Part shown: piece by piece, positions 1 to 10,499 of the stretch
How the letters are laid out: the number at the start of each line of letters is the position of its first letter
Position numbering within the stretch: position 1 is the first letter of the stretch
Source: Basidiobolus meristosporus CBS 931.73
Taxonomy: Eukaryota > Basidiobolomycota > Basidiobolomycetes > Basidiobolales > Basidiobolaceae
DNA: 64,000 nucleotides
Reading direction: 5' to 3'
Assembly: GCA_002104905.1 (NCBI GenBank)
Contig: MCFE01000035.1
Coordinates: 62,001 to 126,000, forward strand
Translations under genes and position numbers: made by a program
The notes under the pieces: model-generated
Told to the model about the DNA's origin: nothing
Databases searched by the model: none
Seen by the model: the letters and a program-made list of their open reading frames with translations, nothing else

Positions 1-130
1 ACTACAAGGAGCTCTACAAAAAATGATTATGATGATCCCATCATAAGGCCATCACAAAACTAAAGTCTCATGAGTAAGAGGTATTGACTCTGTCAGGATA
101 ATGTGCAAAGCCCTTGAAACATAATCGACT
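1..130. repeat. Terminal segment of a dispersed LTR-like repeat
   Basis: The first bases contain an A-rich tract followed by GATGATCCCATC. The same combination recurs near 8,917 and 29,365 in this orientation, and inverted near 25,255-25,300 and 38,620-38,680. Recurrence of one boundary motif at five places suggests the end of an LTR family. I cannot define its outer edge because the window starts inside it. Confidence 0.4.
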
Positions 131-179
131 GGATCATCCACTTTTGACCTTCATCTAACACTTGAGATAACAGCTGATG

Positions 180-440
180 TCTTGTTGGTTATTCTTTGCG
201 GCTATATTGGAATTCAATCAGTTCTGGGCTGATGCCATAGATTGGTGAGAACTGCAGCTTTTTTCTTACACTTACCTCTCTCTGGCTTGGCTGGGCCCTT
301 TCTTCCTTACATTTATATATATTAATGCCAACTCTTTTACTGTGACTTTGACTGAGTGCCTCATGTTTTATATTCTGTTTTCTTCTTGCCAAATGTTGCA
401 CTGGTGAACTGGTATTTGCCTGCTGGTCCCTTGCTAGCAC
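180..440 (-). pseudogene. Copia-type polyprotein fragment (before integrase)
   Basis: An 83-codon open stretch on the minus strand aligns by eye with 35,390-35,720, which lies upstream of a recognisable Copia integrase and reverse transcriptase on the same strand. Shared text includes a lysine-rich segment followed by an N-S/Y-P-I/S-type motif. I take it as the linker between gag and integrase of a Ty1/Copia element. No catalytic motif is visible here and the frame closes on both sides, so it is a relic. Confidence 0.4.
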
Positions 441-930
441 TCTCCTAGTAACCTAATGTTTCTTAGCTACTAGCTTGGAGTTATCAGCCCTGCTTATGAC
501 AGGTTCTTTAGAGAGCAGCAAGTTTTTAGCACTGCTAAGTCTTACCAAGTACTTCTTGTAATGTACTTTCTTTTCTCCTTGATGAATGTGGCACTAATGA
601 ATCCATTTATGCCTGCTTGTCCCTTGCAGGCACTCTTCCAACAACCTGACATTTCTTTGCTGCTTGTTTAGAGTATCCAATCCATCTTATGACAGACTTC
701 TAAGAAAGCTGCTGGTTTTTATTACTGTCAAGTCCTTTGCTGCTATTGTCAAAAAGTGCTCATGTATTGAACCACTTTTTTCCTTGATACACAATGCACC
801 GATGCCTCTGTTTTGGCCTGCCTAACCCTTACTGGCACTTTTCTGGCTATCAGACATTTCTTTGCTGCTTGTTTGGAGCTTTCAGACCTGCTAGTGACTA
901 GCTCTTGAGGAAGTTACTGTTTTAGCTATT
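412..930. repeat. Imperfect tandem repeat, about 2.5-3 units of about 195-200 bp
   Basis: Three successive segments start near 412, 609 and 811. Each has the order CCTGCTTGTCCCTTGC-like, GGCACTCT, ACATTTCTTTGCTGCTTG-like, then GGAGC and CAG. A single related unit lies in the Copia remnant near 35,630-35,700, so the array probably arose by duplication of a Copia segment. It ends at the gypsy LTR boundary at 936. Confidence 0.6.
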
Positions 931-935
931 TCACC

Positions 936-1303
936 TGTTACAAGTCTTTGTACAAGAGTTGTAGAGGAATAGGGAGTTTAGCTAGTATTGTATTAACTAA
1001 AACTTGAACTGCTTTTTATTGAGGTTCCAGCAGCACCTTATATACATTTTGCCAGATCAATTGCTGACTAATTGTATTTCCTAATGTAGGTTGTGGCTGA
1101 TGACTCATTTGATTGCATCATCATCACCCAATAAGATCCTACTTAATATATCTATTTCTGTCTGATAAGGGTCTGCTGATTCATTTGCTGACTAATGCTA
1201 CTGATTTGATAGATAATACTGATATACTAATAACCTAAACATATACTATTTGATTTGACTAAAAACTGATCTAACTTAAACATTAATGCGGCAGATCATA
1301 ACA
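936..1303 (-). repeat. 3' LTR of gypsy copy 1
   Basis: Begins TGTTACAAGTC and ends GATCATAACA as read on the plus strand. It is nearly identical to 5470-5837, with scattered C/T and A/G differences. It contains TATATA near 1037, likely the Pol II promoter of the LTR. Confidence 0.92.
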
Positions 1304-1310
1304 TACTCCC

Positions 1311-2555
1311 CTACCAAAGTTGAGAGGGTTCTCCTGAATCTCTTTTCTTGTGATACCAGTATCTTGATGGTTCAGTATTATCAGCAAGTCTTGCAAGCTT
1401 GAGTCTGTCCCTATGCACTAAGTCTTCCCAGATATTGCCTTGTTTGTCTACCAGTTGGTAAGTTGCAAATTGACATTCTCTGAAGATCTTGAATGGTCCT
1501 GTCCATTGTGGCTCAAACTTCTTCCAAGTGTTGTTTCTTAGCAATACAAAGTTCCCAACTGTCAATGCTTCTGATGCTATAGTCTTATCAAATCTCTGCT
1601 TCATCTTTTCTGCGCTTTGAGATACTTTGGTCTGTGCCTCTTGACATCTTTGTTTCAGTTGTTGGTGTCTACTTGGCTGACTGAGTTCATCTTCTAAGGT
1701 GTCTGTAAGTTTTGGTTGTGTGAGATCTCCTGGAATCCTTGGTTCACATCCATAAACTAAGTAAAATGGTGATTGCTGGGTGGTGTTGTGTACTTTGACT
1801 CTGCATGCAAAGAGTGCTTGGTCTATATACTCATCCCATCTACTGATAACTCCATTTCCATACTTGGTCAGCATTTTTCCAAATAATCCATTAAACCTCT
1901 CAGTGACTCCATTAGTTCTGGGGTGATATGCCAAGGTTTTCAAGTGTCTGATCTGCTGCATATCCAGGTAAGCCTCTAATGTCTTTGCCATAAAGTTTGC
2001 ACCTCTATTGGATACAATCTCTACAGGGCATCCAAACTTCATCAGGATCTCATGGTAAATGAAACTTGCAACTTCTTGTGCACTGGCTATTGGTACAGCT
2101 TTAGCAACAGGCCATTTAGTGGCATGGTCAATTGCTACTAGGATCCAACAGTTGCATTTCCTGGTAGTTGGCAGTCTTCCAATAAAGTCAATTCCCCATC
2201 TCTCAAATGGTCTTACAGGCTCCAAAGGGAAGAGTTTGGCAATTCTTTCTGGCTGGCCTTGATTGATTTGGCAGTTTGGGCATGTTTTCACTGGCTTCTC
2301 AGTATCTTGTTTCATTCTGGGCCACCATGCTCTGGCTTTCACAAGGCTATAGGTTCCTTCAATCCCAAGATTTCCGTATCCATTATGTAGCTTATGTATT
2401 AAATCCAGGCAAGCAACATAAGGACAATAAGCAATAGGGCTTCCTTCAATAACTTGGTAGAGTGTTTCATCCTGTACTACAAATTTGCTGGCTTCATCAC
2501 GGATTATCTTCTTGATATCTTCATCCACCTCATTAGGAATGGCTTGGTCCTCCAA
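1311..2555 (-). pseudogene. Gypsy integrase (copy 1), catalytic Asp changed
   Basis: 414 codons without a stop cover the integrase of copy 1. The N-terminal zinc-binding region shows the usual WWPRM and C-x2-C (CPNC), but the second His of the expected H-x-H pair reads Asn (codon at 2370-2372). The core starts at RWGIDFIGRLP with the first Asp. The second catalytic Asp, normally in V-S-D-R-G, reads Asn (codon at 2007-2009). The third residue, Glu, is present in HPRTNGVTERF. A C-terminal GPF module (WTGPFKIF) follows, and I see no chromodomain. Loss of one of the three acidic residues should abolish strand transfer even though the frame is long. Confidence 0.88.
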
Positions 2556-2585
2556 GTACTTTGGTAATAGGCTAGGCCAATCTGA

Positions 2586-3990
2586 TTAATGCACCAAGTT
2601 GAGTTGTGCAACTTGATCTAATCTTGATAAGGCATCAGCAACCGTGTTGTTTTTTCCAGGGCAGTAGACAATCTCCAGGTCCAATTGCTGAATGTATTCA
2701 TTCCATCTTGTTAATCTTCTAGAGAGTACCTTCTGACTGAATATATACTCTAGGGAGGCATGATCAGTCTTCACAGTGCATTTGACTCCTTTAATATAGC
2801 ATCTCCTTCTCATGGACTGGATAGTTTTGTTCTGTTGAGTTCAGTTTCTTGGATTCAAAGGCAACAGGGTAGTCCTTTCCCTCATGTTCTTGGCTAAGCA
2901 CTCCACCAATTACATAATCTGAAGCATCTGTGCACAGAGTGAACTCTTTTCTGAAATCTGGTATTCTTAAGCTTGGCAGCTTAGCAAGTTCATTCTTGAG
3001 CATCTGGAAGGCAGTCTCACAAGCTATGTCCCACTTTTAGGCATTGTCTTTCTTGAGGATATCAGTTAAAGGGGCTGCAATACTTGCAAAAGACTTGACA
3101 AATCTCCGATAATAGGACAGCATTCCAAGGAATGATCTGAGTTCTGATATGCTATGGGGCTGTTTCAGATTCTTGATTACTTCCACCTTCTTGGGGTCAA
3201 AGGTTACTCCTGTGCTAGTCACTATGTGTCCCAGATTTTCTACATGTTCCTTGAAGAATTCACACTTGGGTAGCTTGCCATAAAGCTTGTTCTCTCTTAG
3301 CTTCTTCAAGACCTTTTCAATGTGCACCAAGTGATCCTCTTCTGTCTTGCTGTATATCAGTATATCATCTAGGTAGATTATGACAAACTTGTCTAAGTAC
3401 TCCTGGAAGACAGTCTGCATCAGGGTCATGAAAGTTACAGGGGCATTGGTGAGGCCAAAACTCACGACTAAGTACTTTCAATGTCCATATCTGGTCCTGA
3501 ATGCTGTCTTAGGGATGTCTTCTGGCTTCACCCTAATCTGGTTGTATCCTGACATGAGGTCAATCTTGCTGAAAATAGTGGCTCCATTAAGTTGGTCCAT
3601 AAGCTCATCAATCTAAGGTATGGGGTACTTATTCTTGATGGTAACTGAGTTCAGGGCTCTGTAGTCAATGCACATCCTAGATGTTCCATCCTTCTTTTTC
3701 ACAAAAAGCGCTGGTGCTCCCCAGGGTGACTTGCTGGGCCTGATGTATCCTTGCTCCAATAGCTGATCAATTTGTCTCTTCATTTCCTCCAATTCCAATG
3801 GACTCATTCTGTAAGGTGTCTTGCTTACTTGAGGGCTATCTCCTGTGTCAATGGCATGATCCACGTCTCTGACTGGTGATAGGCTTACAAGTTCATCTGG
3901 AAACACGTCCAAATATTTCTTCAAGAGAGTCTGGACCTGCTGGGGTGCTGGGATAGTGGAATCCTCCTGTAATAGAGCCATGAGGAACAT
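2586..3990 (-). pseudogene. Gypsy reverse transcriptase and RNase H (copy 1)
   Basis: Four minus-strand open pieces (3613-3990, 3037-3465, 2791-3003, 2586-2813) read in order as a gypsy RT-RNase H. The first has the conserved [19 protein letters not shown], and the second has the polymerase motif YLDDILIYS and FLGMLSYYRRF. RNase H begins with CTDASDYVIGGVLSQ and ends near NTVADALSR. Stops and frame changes between the pieces mean no full protein can be made. The RT active-site pair of aspartates is intact, unlike in copy 2. Confidence 0.9.
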
Positions 3991-4244
3991 CTGAGTACCT
4001 TATCTAAGTGCTTTACAGAACTGGGTCTTGCTAAGTTCACTTGTCTGACACATACTGGAATTGGCCAAGTTGAAATCCAGCCTGGCAGGTAATAGCTCAT
4101 AGGTCTTGTTGTCTTTTTGGATCTGAGTAGCATGGGTTCACCAATTGATTGATGGACTACAACAAAATAGTCAGGTTTTTCCAAGTACAAGATCAAACTT
4201 GCAGTTCCCAAATATGTAAGCCTGTAGGTCTTCTTCATAGTCAT

Positions 4245-5381
4245 TGATCTTCATTCTTACTGGCTGGGTAATACGGTTGATTATGTGAGAGTTCCCATCA
4301 GCTGTGGAGACTGAAGTTGATTTGGTAGGTTCTGAGTTGATTCAAGCTTTCAAGGCAAATTGCTCTGACATGTACTCAAGCAATGCTCCTGAGTCAATCA
4401 TGATCCTGGCAGGTACTCCATTGATTACTCCATTCAGGTACAATAACCTCCCTGAGTTTGAGGTCATTTGGGACAAGTACTCTTCTGTCATATGAAAGGT
4501 GAGTTCCAAGTCTTCTTCAAGCTCATCTTCCACATTACTGTGTTCATGGGACTCAATATGGTTGAAGGTTCTTGTTGGCTGGTGTTCATTTTGTCTCTGA
4601 GGGCAGTACTTTGCAATATGTCCCTGCTGGTGGCAATTGAAGCAAAGTCCTTTCTTCTTACATTCTTCTGAGGCAGGATTCTTCTGCATAGCGTCTATTT
4701 CCATTGGTACTGCTTCTGATTGTCTTCTTTCATAATGATTGTAGTCTTTCTGATTAGTCACTGTAGGCTTCCCAACTCCAAACATAGCTGAGTCATAGTC
4801 AATGGCAATCTTGATGGCTTCTTTGATAGTCTGAAGTCTTTGGTAATTCACTTCCTTACAAGTTCTTTCTTTCAACCCATCAATAAAGTATTTGGCTTGA
4901 TCCAAGGGGTCCATTCTTTCAATTTGTCCAAGTAGACATCTGTACTCATAGATGTTTTCTTGCACCATTCCTTTCTGTCTGAGTGTCTTTAACTTCCTTG
5001 TTAGTAGTGTCTGCTGGTGTGGAGGTTCAAAAGCATCCTGAATTCCAACACAAACTCATCCCAGGCAGAGATTGTAGAGCATCCCATCATAGTGGCTGAC
5101 CTGATCTTGTTGTGGTACCACTGTAAAGCTGCATCTGCCAGGTAAGAAGCTGCATAATGCAACTTGCTTTCTGGAACAATTCCTTTAGCTTTAAAAGCTT
5201 CTTCAATCTGAAAGAGCCAAGTTCCCAGGTTTTCATTGACTCTGCCATGGTACCGGTTGACCTTCACACTAAAGTTGCTCTTAACATGGCTTTGCTGGTT
5301 CTGAGCCATAGTAGTCATTCCTTGTTGCGGTTGGCTGAGGATCTGGAGTAACTGTTGCTGTTGGGCCAGGATTTGCTGCAT
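4245..5381 (-). pseudogene. Gypsy gag and protease region (copy 1)
   Basis: Two minus-strand pieces form the 5' coding part. Positions 5001-5381 carry a Gln-rich start and a capsid-like segment ending in the retrotransposon-gag pattern (TWLFQIEEAF, YLADAALQWY). Positions 4342-4968 carry a CCHC knuckle, C-x2-C-x4-H-x4-C (CFNCHQQGHIAKYC), and an aspartic protease-like start (MIDSGA, where active enzymes have D-S/T-G). A frame break near 4970-5000 separates the two, and another at 4342 follows the protease start. The order gag, knuckle, protease, RT is typical of Ty3/gypsy. Confidence 0.85.
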
Positions 5382-5469
5382 GGCATTCTTTCATTCTTGA
5401 TTGTCCAACATCTTGAGGGTGGTTTCTTCTTTCTTCCGGAGGGAGGCTTCTGGTTATTGCTGCTACCAA

Positions 5470-5837
5470 TGTTACAAGTCTTGGTATAAGAGTTGTAGAG
5501 GAATAGGGAGTTTAGCTGGTATTGTATTCACTAAAACTTGAACTGCTTTTTATTGAGGTTCCAGCAGCACCTTATATACATTTTGCCAGATCAATTGCTG
5601 ACTAATTGTATTTACTAATGTAGGTTGTGGCTGATGACTCATTTGATTGCATCATCATCACCCAATAAGATCCTACTTAATATATCTATTTCTGTCTGAT
5701 AAGGATCTGCTGATTCATTTGCTGACTAATGCTACTGATTTGATAGATAATACCAGTATACTAATAACCTAAACATATACTAATTGATTTGACTAAAAAC
5801 TGATCTAACTTAAACATTCAAGCGGCAGATCATAACA
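5470..5837 (-). repeat. 5' LTR of gypsy copy 1
   Basis: Near-identical partner of 936-1303 with the same TGTTA and TAACA ends. The element-sense sequence directly downstream (plus positions about 5452-5469) reads TTGGTAGCAGC, compatible with priming by a methionine tRNA. Confidence 0.92.
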
Positions 5838-6760
5838 AACCCTTGTTCTTCTGCCTATGACTTAGCTTATCAATGCTGGCCCAAGATTTGCTTGCTTAAT
5901 GGAACAGGTTAGTACATTCTGCTGGGCCTCAAGCTGCTGATGTTCCAATAAAATGCCAGCCTGAGGGTGATGCCATGCTAGACTTTTAAGATCCTCTTGA
6001 ATGGCAGTCTACTCTTCATCATTGCACTCAATGGCCTTATGGATGCTCAATATCTTTTGATTTTTAGTCAGGGGTATAAATGCAACTGTCTCTTGCTCCC
6101 ATGATGTGGTGGGTTTTTCTGTGATCTTAATCTTTGGGCAATGTTGCTGTACTTCAATTACTGTTTAGTGTTCCTCTGCTGTTACATTGGGAAATGACAC
6201 AATTCTTGGCCATGACATTGAGCTACTTGAGTTCCTTCTTTGCAGCAAAGATATCATGTTCACCACCTGTGATGTGGATTGTGCAACACATATTATTTAT
6301 TCTTCCTGTTTGAGGACTGTTTTCTGATTTTCTGGGCCATTGCATCTAGCCTTTCAACCACTGTACCTTATTACCTCATTACTGCTTTGGTATTGGTTGA
6401 AAATATACTTACTATACAGGTGATGGTGATGCTATGTTAGCCACTGCTGGTATTGAACCAAAGGTACTGAATTTGCTACATTCTCATCTGCCTGAGTATT
6501 ATGGTAGCTTGCATCTTTGCAGAGATTCTCAATTGCCTACTTGATGGAGAGCCTGAGGAGTCTGCATGCTTACCTTCAGTGGGCACACTGTCAACAAGGT
6601 CTTTTTTGGATGCAGCCCTGGTTGTTGCACTGAATGTCAAAGCAAGCTGTTGTCCAACAGTTATTCTGTTATGGTCAACAGTGGACTTTAGAAGGGAACC
6701 AGACAACTTTGCTTTATGATTTGGCTGCGTATATATGGAAGTGAGTTAAGCCAAAGGTGA
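5838..6760 (-). pseudogene. Accessory coiled-coil ORF of Tnp2 element (copy A)
   Basis: The N-terminal part (6476-6706) has the conserved RITVGQQLALTFSATTRA, then DSVPTEG and GSPSSRQLRISA, matching better copies at 23,497-24,090 and 30,733-31,347. Further downstream in the minus direction, broken pieces match the coiled-coil and the EWxxIQE segment of the 31 kb copy. The protein family is unknown to me. The conserved position beside a Tnp2-like gene suggests a second transposon protein. Many stops are present. Confidence 0.5.
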
Positions 6761-6789
6761 AATAATATTATATATACATGCTTATGTGG

Positions 6790-7920
6790 TGCTAAAGCTT
6801 TACTTAAAATGTATACGTCAGTGCCTTCAGTATCTTGTAAGCCGCTTGGTACTTCCATCACAGCACCTAGTCATGCCTGTCACCTTGAGTAAACTGAGTC
6901 AGGTGAGTTTAGGGTGCCTTTGGGCTTACTGCAGTTATTTCAACATGACATTTAGAGTGATAGCTCTGAAGAAGAAAGCTCACTATTGGATTGTGAGCCT
7001 ATCTCACCTACCAGCAGGAACCTGGATGAGCCCAGCAAAATCTATGTATGCAATGATACAACACCTGTAGAAAAATTTGCTAAGAATACTTTATAAAGGC
7101 ATGTGAGCCCAGTGATTCATATACTGGTGAGTGATGTGATATGGTAGGTAAAGAAGTGGTGTGTTTCCAAAACATCAATGATGGGGACTTGGAGGATTTG
7201 CTGCCACTTCTTGCCAAATCATTCCAGGATGCAACTTACCTTGCAAGTGGTACATATGAACAACCATTATGTGGCTGGTGCTATATAGCCTAGGCACTGT
7301 GCTGATACCAGCATTTGCCAACAGTTGCAAGGCATTCACATCAGAGAGTGCTACCAATGCAAGGTGTGCAACTTGTCTAGAACTCACTACCATTGGAGAA
7401 AGACATCATTCACATTGTGGATATATTCCAGTAAAACCCTGTCTAATGAGGCTCTTGCAGCTCAACAGATATTGTGATGCTTAAAAGTACTGCACTCAGT
7501 AACAATCATGCACAAGCATTTCCAATATATCTGATAACAAGAATTAGAATCAACAAGAAGCAATGTATACATTAAAGACATGTATGACTATGCCTTTGCC
7601 TGTGCATTTAATGGATTCTAATTAGACAAGTACTCTATCAGCAAGTTCTGCTGGCCACTGAGTTGCATCAAGCTTAATCAGCTGCCTATCTAACAGAATC
7701 AGAGCAGAAATCTGATGGGAGTCACACTAATATTTGAGCTTGATCCACCATCCAACCTGGACAGCTATCTGTACTCATTGCTGAATGAGTTTTATATGCT
7801 ATCCAGCAGGATACCACTAAATGGCGGTCATATCATAGCCCATACTAGTATCTCCATTAGAAATGTCCTAGCCATCAGCAGGTTAACCAGCTTTTCTGGG
7901 CACATTTGATGGCAAAACCA
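6790..7920 (+). pseudogene. Tnp2-like transposase relic (copy A)
   Basis: Short open pieces read in order as the divergent partner: an acidic SDSSEEE-like segment near 6960-7000, then a segment ending near 7790-7909 with PPSNLDSYLYSLLNEF, followed after about 30 residues by a SxxTSFSGH-like ending. The P-x-N-L-D-S-Y/F-L-Y-P/S-L pattern followed by a GH motif is characteristic of Tnp2/Transposase_21-like transposases of CACTA/Plavaka-related elements. The assignment rests on this motif and on recurrence in copy B (18,179-18,406). Confidence 0.5.
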
Positions 7921-8129
7921 TCAAATGTGTAAAATCTAGGGTATTTACCCCTTGACCCACACACAATATTATTATCCAAGTACAAACACTACAAACATTG
8001 TTTTCCCACTGAAAGAACATACAGAAATCAGCATGAAGTTGCGGCAAAGCTGACAAGCTATAAGCCATTGGCTAAAATATAGAATTGAATATGAGAATGG
8101 TGGGTATCTGTACATTACTTGAGTTGCAA

Positions 8130-8255
8130 CTCACTGCTTGAATATTTAAGTTAGATCAGTTTTGAGTCATACCAATTAGTGTTATGCATAACCTATCAGC
8201 AGAATTAGTCAGCAGATAAATCATTGTATCCTTATCAGAAAGGAATTGATATCCA
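8130..8255 (+). repeat. Truncated gypsy LTR fragment
   Basis: About 125 bp match the start of the gypsy LTR in plus orientation: CTGCTTGAATATTTAAG, TTAGATCAGTTTTGAG, then GTCAGCAGATAAATC and TCCTTATCAGA as in 10,129-10,270. Both ends are lost, so it is a fragment rather than a solo LTR. Confidence 0.7.
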
Positions 8256-8279
8256 GGATACCCACTCCTCACTCTCATG

Positions 8280-8760
8280 AGCAAAAGTATTTTCTATATT
8301 GGACCTTAAGGATGCATTTCACCCATTCCAGATCCATCCCACTCACCTGCATAAGACTGCCTTTGCTTGGAATTATATGCAATGGAAGCTTCAGGAAACT
8401 CCCTTTAGCCTAAAGACATAGACAATCAAGTTCCAGAGACCTATGGCAATCATAACTAAGAACACACTCTATGCTTTAGTATTGGCAGATGATGTCATCA
8501 TATTTTCCATAAACTTTGATGACCAAGAAACTCATGTTATTGGTATAGTCAACAGTTTCACACCTGCAGAACTTACTCACAGTGCTCAAAAGCTTTGTCT
8601 TGCTTGCCTTAAAATCAATCTGCTTGGATTTATAGTTGCACCAGCTGGCCACCAACTAGACCCTTTCAAACCCATCAATAATTTTGAATGACATAGACCC
8701 ACTAGTGCTAAGCAGCCTTGGCACTTACTTATTTAACTTATCAGAAAAGTATAAATAAAA
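8280..8760 (+). pseudogene. Reverse transcriptase fragment of a second gypsy-like family
   Basis: The conceptual product starts with FSILDLKDAFHPFQIHP, has the RT core LADDVIIFS (normally [FY]xDD), and continues with NLLGFIVAPAGHQLDP, which corresponds to the L-G-H/F-I-V-S segment of gypsy RT. It is clearly different from the RT at 13,224-14,111. A trailing SAKQ-LGTYL-like stretch near 8700-8740 recurs at about 30,388. Stops before 8443 and after 8691 show it is dead. Confidence 0.65.
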
Positions 8761-8916
8761 CTTACTGAACCTTTTTGTTTGGTGTGTGTCTTGACAAATT
8801 AGGTTGTGTCTCTGCAAAAAAGAGCTCAATAGTTTCTCTCTAGTTTCCATCAAAGCCTAGCATACCTAGTACTCCTAAGTACACAACCCCTAGCCAATAT
8901 AGCAAACACACAATAT

Positions 8917-9600
8917 TATGAAAAATAACGTGGTCCTGCAAGTGGATTCAGTGTGGATAAGCCATCAGGATCCCACAATATGTATGCTTTAATGCCTGCA
9001 GTTTGGAATTAGTGACACTCTATATGATCTTATAACTGGATTCTACTGGCATTTTGGTGATTTTACTGCTAAATATAGTAAAATACTTGATGACATTGCA
9101 GCAGTCTTCTGACAAGAATTGCATGGCATCTCAATGGTCTTAATGCACTCTTCATATATTTGAGCAGAGCTAGCCAGCCAATCATTGAATTACCTGATAT
9201 AGCAAGAAATTTGATGATATTCTGATGGCTGTATTGCTAATCTCTGCTAGCATTGTTACAACAGTATGGCAGCCTACAATTAGTTTTGTGTAATGCTCAC
9301 CTACCATTTACCATATGGTATTTTTGAATTCTACCTTCTCAAGTGTAATTCATATATTCTGTTATAGAATCTCCTATCTTTATTTGCTTATCTAATACTA
9401 CCTTATGTAGTCCACATATAGCTTGAATCAAAAAAATTGTGGCCTCCTGCTCACCAACCTCTACATATGTGCACCTGCACTGTAATTGAAACACTTCAAT
9501 AACCTCAACTTTATAGTATAATAGGGTGATGCTTGCAAAGTTGCCATATAATTGTTGCAATTTAAGAAGCAATTTGGATAAAAGAAACTTATCAAGAAAT
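8917..9600. repeat. Unclassified dispersed repeat, partner of 29,365-30,060
   Basis: Similarity to 29,365-30,060 extends over almost 700 bp: GAAAAATAA then TTGGTCC, GTGGATYC, GTTTGGAATTA, and a shared minus-strand open stretch (9339-9572 and 29,843-30,139) with YGNFAS[IV]TL. It may be the 5' part of a Copia-like element, but I recognise no named domain. Confidence 0.45.
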
Positions 9601-10128
9601 AGTGATAATAGTGCACTGTTGTTTATTCATAAAGAGGGTCAGTATTTATACCTTTATAAAGAAATACAGCTGTAACACCAAGTAAGGGGTGTTTCTCAGC
9701 ATTCAGGAGCATTCTATAGCAGCTCAAAGTAAGTACATAACGCTTGGTAAACAGTGTTAATATGATCTTAACCATAGGGAACTAATCATAGGATTTTAGA
9801 TCTGAAGAAACTGACAAAGTTAGGGCTGCAAGTTTGTCCTACAGTAACCAAAACTAGTCTAGAATTGTTGTGTAAATTTTTAGATGCTGAATGATGCCCA
9901 CTAGTCCAATATTTCAACACTCCTCCTCATCTTAATACTTTCTAAATTCTAATTCCTCTCCAAGATTCTGAAATTATGGTCTAGCCAGTGGTTTTGTCAG
10001 TACATCTGCCACCATTTTGTCAGTTGGACAGTAAACTGACTCTACTAATTTTGTTTCTTCAGCTTCCCTTGCATAGTGGTGTTGTATATCTAAATGCCCA
10101 GCTCTGGTTCTTGCCATATTCATAGAAA
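9600..10128 (-). mobile_element. Copia-type element 3' end (RNase H tail and LTR)
   Basis: From 10,128 downward the minus strand reads as the end of a Copia RNase H: a MARTRAGHLDIQHHYARE-like segment, then SVYCPTDKMVADVLTKPL, the well-known Copia C-terminus. A purine-rich tract (AAGATGAGGAGGAG) then abuts TGTTGAAATATTGGAC at about 9927, the expected polypurine tract and LTR start. The LTR far end is not certain. The element is cut at 10,129 by the gypsy LTR. Confidence 0.65.
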
Positions 10129-10484
10129 TGCTATGATCTACTGCTTGGGTGTTTAAGTTAGATCAGTTTTCAGTCAATCAACTAGTAATATGTCTAGCTC
10201 ATCAGTATATTAGTATTATTTATCAAGTCAATAGTATTAGTCAGCAGATCCTTACCAGACAGAAATAGATATATTAAATACAATCTATTTGGGTAATGAT
10301 GATGCAATCAAATGAGACATCAGCTACAACCTACACTAGGAACTACAATAAGCCAGCAATTGATCTAGCAAAATGCAAATATGGGGCTACTAGAACCTCA
10401 ATAAAAGTCAACTCAAGTTTTAGTGATTACAACACTAGCTGATCTCCCTATTCCTCTACATTGCTTACATTGTGACTTGTAGCA
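10129..10484 (+). repeat. 5' LTR of gypsy copy 2
   Basis: Starts TGCTATGATCTACTGC and ends GTGACTTGTAGCA, matching the reverse complement of 936-1303 with many transitions. The following bases TTGGTTGTATGG are the decayed primer-binding site. Confidence 0.85.
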
Positions 10485-10499
10485 TTGGTTGTATGGCCC

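Larger units (their letters stand above)
936..5837 (-). mobile_element. Degenerate Ty3/gypsy LTR retrotransposon, copy 1
   Basis: Two 368-bp LTRs (936-1303 and 5470-5837) bound about 4.2 kb encoding, on the minus strand, gag with a CCHC knuckle, protease, reverse transcriptase, RNase H and integrase in gypsy order. LTR ends are TGTTA and TAACA. A polypurine-like tract (GGTAGGGGAG in element sense) sits beside the 3' LTR at 1303, and TGGTAGCAGC-like sequence beside the 5' LTR resembles a tRNA-Met primer-binding site. The frame is broken by several stops and shifts, so it is inactive. The flanking five bases (tcacc and aaccc) do not form a clean target duplication, which suggests recombination between elements or decay. 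Confidence 0.92.
5838..8100. mobile_element. Tnp2-type DNA transposon remnant, copy A
   Basis: A divergent gene pair is recognisable. A minus-strand accessory ORF (5838-6760) and a plus-strand Tnp2-like transposase relic (about 6790-7920) share a short intergenic promoter region near 6710-6790. The same divergent layout recurs at 17,721-19,889 and 22,890-24,090, so the pair belongs to one element. I could not identify terminal inverted repeats because the flanks are other elements. Confidence 0.55.

Noticed and set aside
931-5842. Target-site duplication for gypsy copy 1
   Set aside because: Flanking bases tcacc and aaccc do not match over five positions; partial matches are within chance.
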